Below, one piece after another: positions 12,941-14,119 of a stretch of DNA of 14,119 nt. Origin of the DNA: Streptomyces griseus (GTDB taxonomy: Bacteria > Bacteroidota > Bacteroidia > Chitinophagales > Chitinophagaceae); contig CALPIT020000039.1 of assembly GCA_943323705.2 (NCBI GenBank), positions 1 through 14,119 of the forward strand. Direction: 5' to 3'. The translations under genes were made by a program, and so were the position numbers. Every line of letters starts with the position of its first letter. Within the stretch, counting starts at the first letter, position 1. The notes beneath the pieces are model-generated. The model ran no database searches and had not been told where the DNA came from. It saw only the letters and a program-made list of their open reading frames with translations.

Positions 12941-13088
12941 GATAGTCACGAATTCACGAATAAGCCTCCCATATGCGAATTAGTCTAATCACATAGAACA
13001 TTAAGCATAGTTTATTTGAATTTTACTTTTTTCAACTACGAATTCAAGAATTATTTTTTTGCCTCACGTTTTTGTAAAGTTTATTTAG

Positions 13089-13117
13089 AGTTTCCCCCTT
13101 TGGGGGACAGGGGGCTA
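13089..13117. repeat. C/G-rich repeat (family G), copy 4
   Basis: TTTCCCCCTTTGGGGGACAG followed by GGGGCTA; nearly the same as copy 1, same orientation. It ends 3 bp before the permease terminator hairpin. Confidence 0.7.
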
Positions 13118-13120
13118 ACA

Positions 13121-13149
13121 AAAGCCCACGAATTAAATTCGTGGGCTTT
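13121..13149 (-). terminator. Strong intrinsic terminator of the permease gene
   Basis: AAAGCCCACGAAT and ATTCGTGGGCTTT form a perfect 13-bp stem with a TAA loop, 26 bp past the permease stop codon. On the minus strand the stem ends in a four-T run (CTTTTGTTAG); on the plus strand CATTTTTATT follows, so it may work in both directions. The stem includes the CACGAATT word of the nearby family-F repeats. Confidence 0.85.
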
Positions 13150-13175
13150 CATTTTTATTGAGAGAAAAGTATTTA

Positions 13176-14119
13176 TTATTTCAAATGACTTCTCTTCTTA
13201 CTGTATCCAAAATAGATAATCATTCCTAAGGCTAACCATCCAAGTAATCTTGCCCAATTTGTCCAGCCCAATCCGAAGATCATCGCTGCGCAAACAATAA
13301 TACCTAAAATAGGAACTAATGGCACTAATGGTGTTTTGAATTCACGATGCAATTCAGGATTTGTTTTTCTTAAAATAATCACCGCACCACATACAAGGAT
13401 AAAGGCAAATAAAGTTCCGATACTTGTCATGTCGCCCACGATATCTCCAGGAACAAAAGCAGCAAATCCACCCACCAAAACAAGAATAATCAAATTGGCT
13501 TTATGTGGTGTTTTGAATTTAGGATGCAAATGACTGAAAGTATCTGGCAACAAACCATCTTTACTCATAGAATAAAAAACACGGCTTTGTCCAAGTAACA
13601 TTACCAAAATAACAGAGGAGAAACCAGCCAAAATAGCAACGGTTACCAATTTACCTAGCCAAGCGTAACCCGGCATGAATTTATTGATTGCAGCAACTAC
13701 AGAAGCTTCTTTGCCATCTGTTCTAAAAAATTCTACAGGAGCAATACCTGTTAAAACATGTGCGAACAAAATATACAATACCGTACACACTGCCAATGAA
13801 CCCAAAATGCCAATAGGCATAGCTGTTTTAGGATTTTTAGTTTCTTGTGCAGCAGTGCTAACCGCATCAAAACCAATGAAGGCAAAAAACACGACGCCGG
13901 CTGCTCCCAGTATACCCATGATGCCACCAAAGTGATGATCTATACCTTGATTATCTGTAAAAATAGTAGGTTCAGGAATGTATGGTGTATGATTTGATTC
14001 TTGAACAAAACTCCATCCGAAAATAATAATCAAAATAACAATAGAAACTTTTGTAATCACAATCAATCCGTTTACAAATGCAGATTCTTGAGTTCCTTTA
14101 ATCAGTAATAAACTCAATA
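13176..14119 (-). CDS. APC-superfamily amino acid permease, partial (N-terminus off the right edge)
   Basis: The frame is open to the right edge; 313-314 residues of the C-terminal part are present. The full family length is near 480-500 residues, so about the first 170 are outside the window. The fragment starts inside a membrane segment (LLLIKGTQESAFVN), has about eight further hydrophobic segments, and contains FFAFIGFDAVSTAAQETKNP and GQSRVFYSMSKDGLLP, signatures of the cationic amino acid transporter-like (CAT/YfnA) branch of the APC superfamily. It should import amino acids across the inner membrane; the substrate is uncertain. The C-terminus is short and basic (YSKKRSHLK). A TTG at 14117 is internal, not a start. 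A strong terminator follows 26 bp after the stop. Confidence 0.92.
   Translation of the reverse strand, partial: LSLLLIKGTQESAFVNGLIVITKVSIVILIIIFGWSFVQESNHTPYIPEPTIFTDNQGIDHHFGGIMGILGAAGVVFFAFIGFDAVSTAAQETKNPKTAMPIGILGSLAVCTVLYILFAHVLTGIAPVEFFRTDGKEASVVAAINKFMPGYAWLGKLVTVAILAGFSSVILVMLLGQSRVFYSMSKDGLLPDTFSHLHPKFKTPHKANLIILVLVGGFAAFVPGDIVGDMTSIGTLFAFILVCGAVIILRKTNPELHREFKTPLVPLVPILGIIVCAAMIFGLGWTNWARLLGWLALGMIIYFGYSKKRSHLK

Noticed and set aside
12671..12949. 92-codon minus-strand frame that could be called a hypothetical protein
   Set aside because: It translates family-F repeats and the two hairpins (SWQNI...EFVV and SWQNI...AFVV appear twice), has no recognisable domain and overlaps terminator structures.

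Overview
The window looks like chromosomal DNA of a Bacteroidota bacterium. Placement near Chitinophagales or a related order is a guess from protein character. The evidence is AT-rich DNA, several promoters matching the Bacteroidota -7 consensus TAnnTTTG, a DUF2723 (GT117) membrane protein, the cluster rpmB-rpmG-DUF4295-ftsY, and intergenic DNA full of short-period repeats of a kind common in this phylum. No rRNA, tRNA, CRISPR array, transposase or phage structural gene was seen.

Layout. 1-1894 (-): partial DUF2723/GT117 protein, running off the left edge. 1895-2147: spacer made largely of 7-9 nt period repeats. 2162-3046 (+): EamA-type exporter, overlapping tail-to-tail an OsmC-like protein (3033-3446, -). 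3551-5321 (+): rpmB, rpmG, a 56-codon gene for a DUF4295 protein (probably ribosomal protein bL38) and ftsY. 5321-5991: a 670-bp spacer with two 43-bp hairpin repeats, short-period arrays, a strong terminator and a large inverted-repeat hairpin. 5992-7571 (-): likely operon of a 4-TM protein, surE and a 3-TM protein. 7572-8030: repeat-rich spacer ending in a promoter bracketed by two operator-like palindromes. 8031-8789 (+): XRE/S24 LexA-like repressor. 9090-9527 (+): ssb. 9697-12645 (+): secreted GH92 alpha-mannosidase with C-terminal carbohydrate-binding-type domains. 12646-13175: repeats and terminators without a credible gene. 13176-14119 (-): partial APC-family amino acid permease, running off the right edge.

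How the genes fit together. Most are housekeeping or ordinary accessory functions: translation and SRP targeting (rpmB, rpmG, bL38, ftsY), nucleotide turnover (surE), stress and DNA damage (OsmC, S24 repressor, ssb), transport (EamA, APC) and glycan handling (GT117, GH92). No dedicated multi-gene defence or mobile system is visible.

The most unusual signal is non-coding. Nearly every spacer over 150 bp holds arrays of 7, 8 or 9 nt units from at least six unrelated sequence families. In several families a constant core of 4-7 nt alternates with 2-4 variable nt while the period stays fixed. Arrays often sit directly against stop codons, occur as inverted pairs around hairpins, and in one case abut a promoter. 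Their origin cannot be decided from this window.
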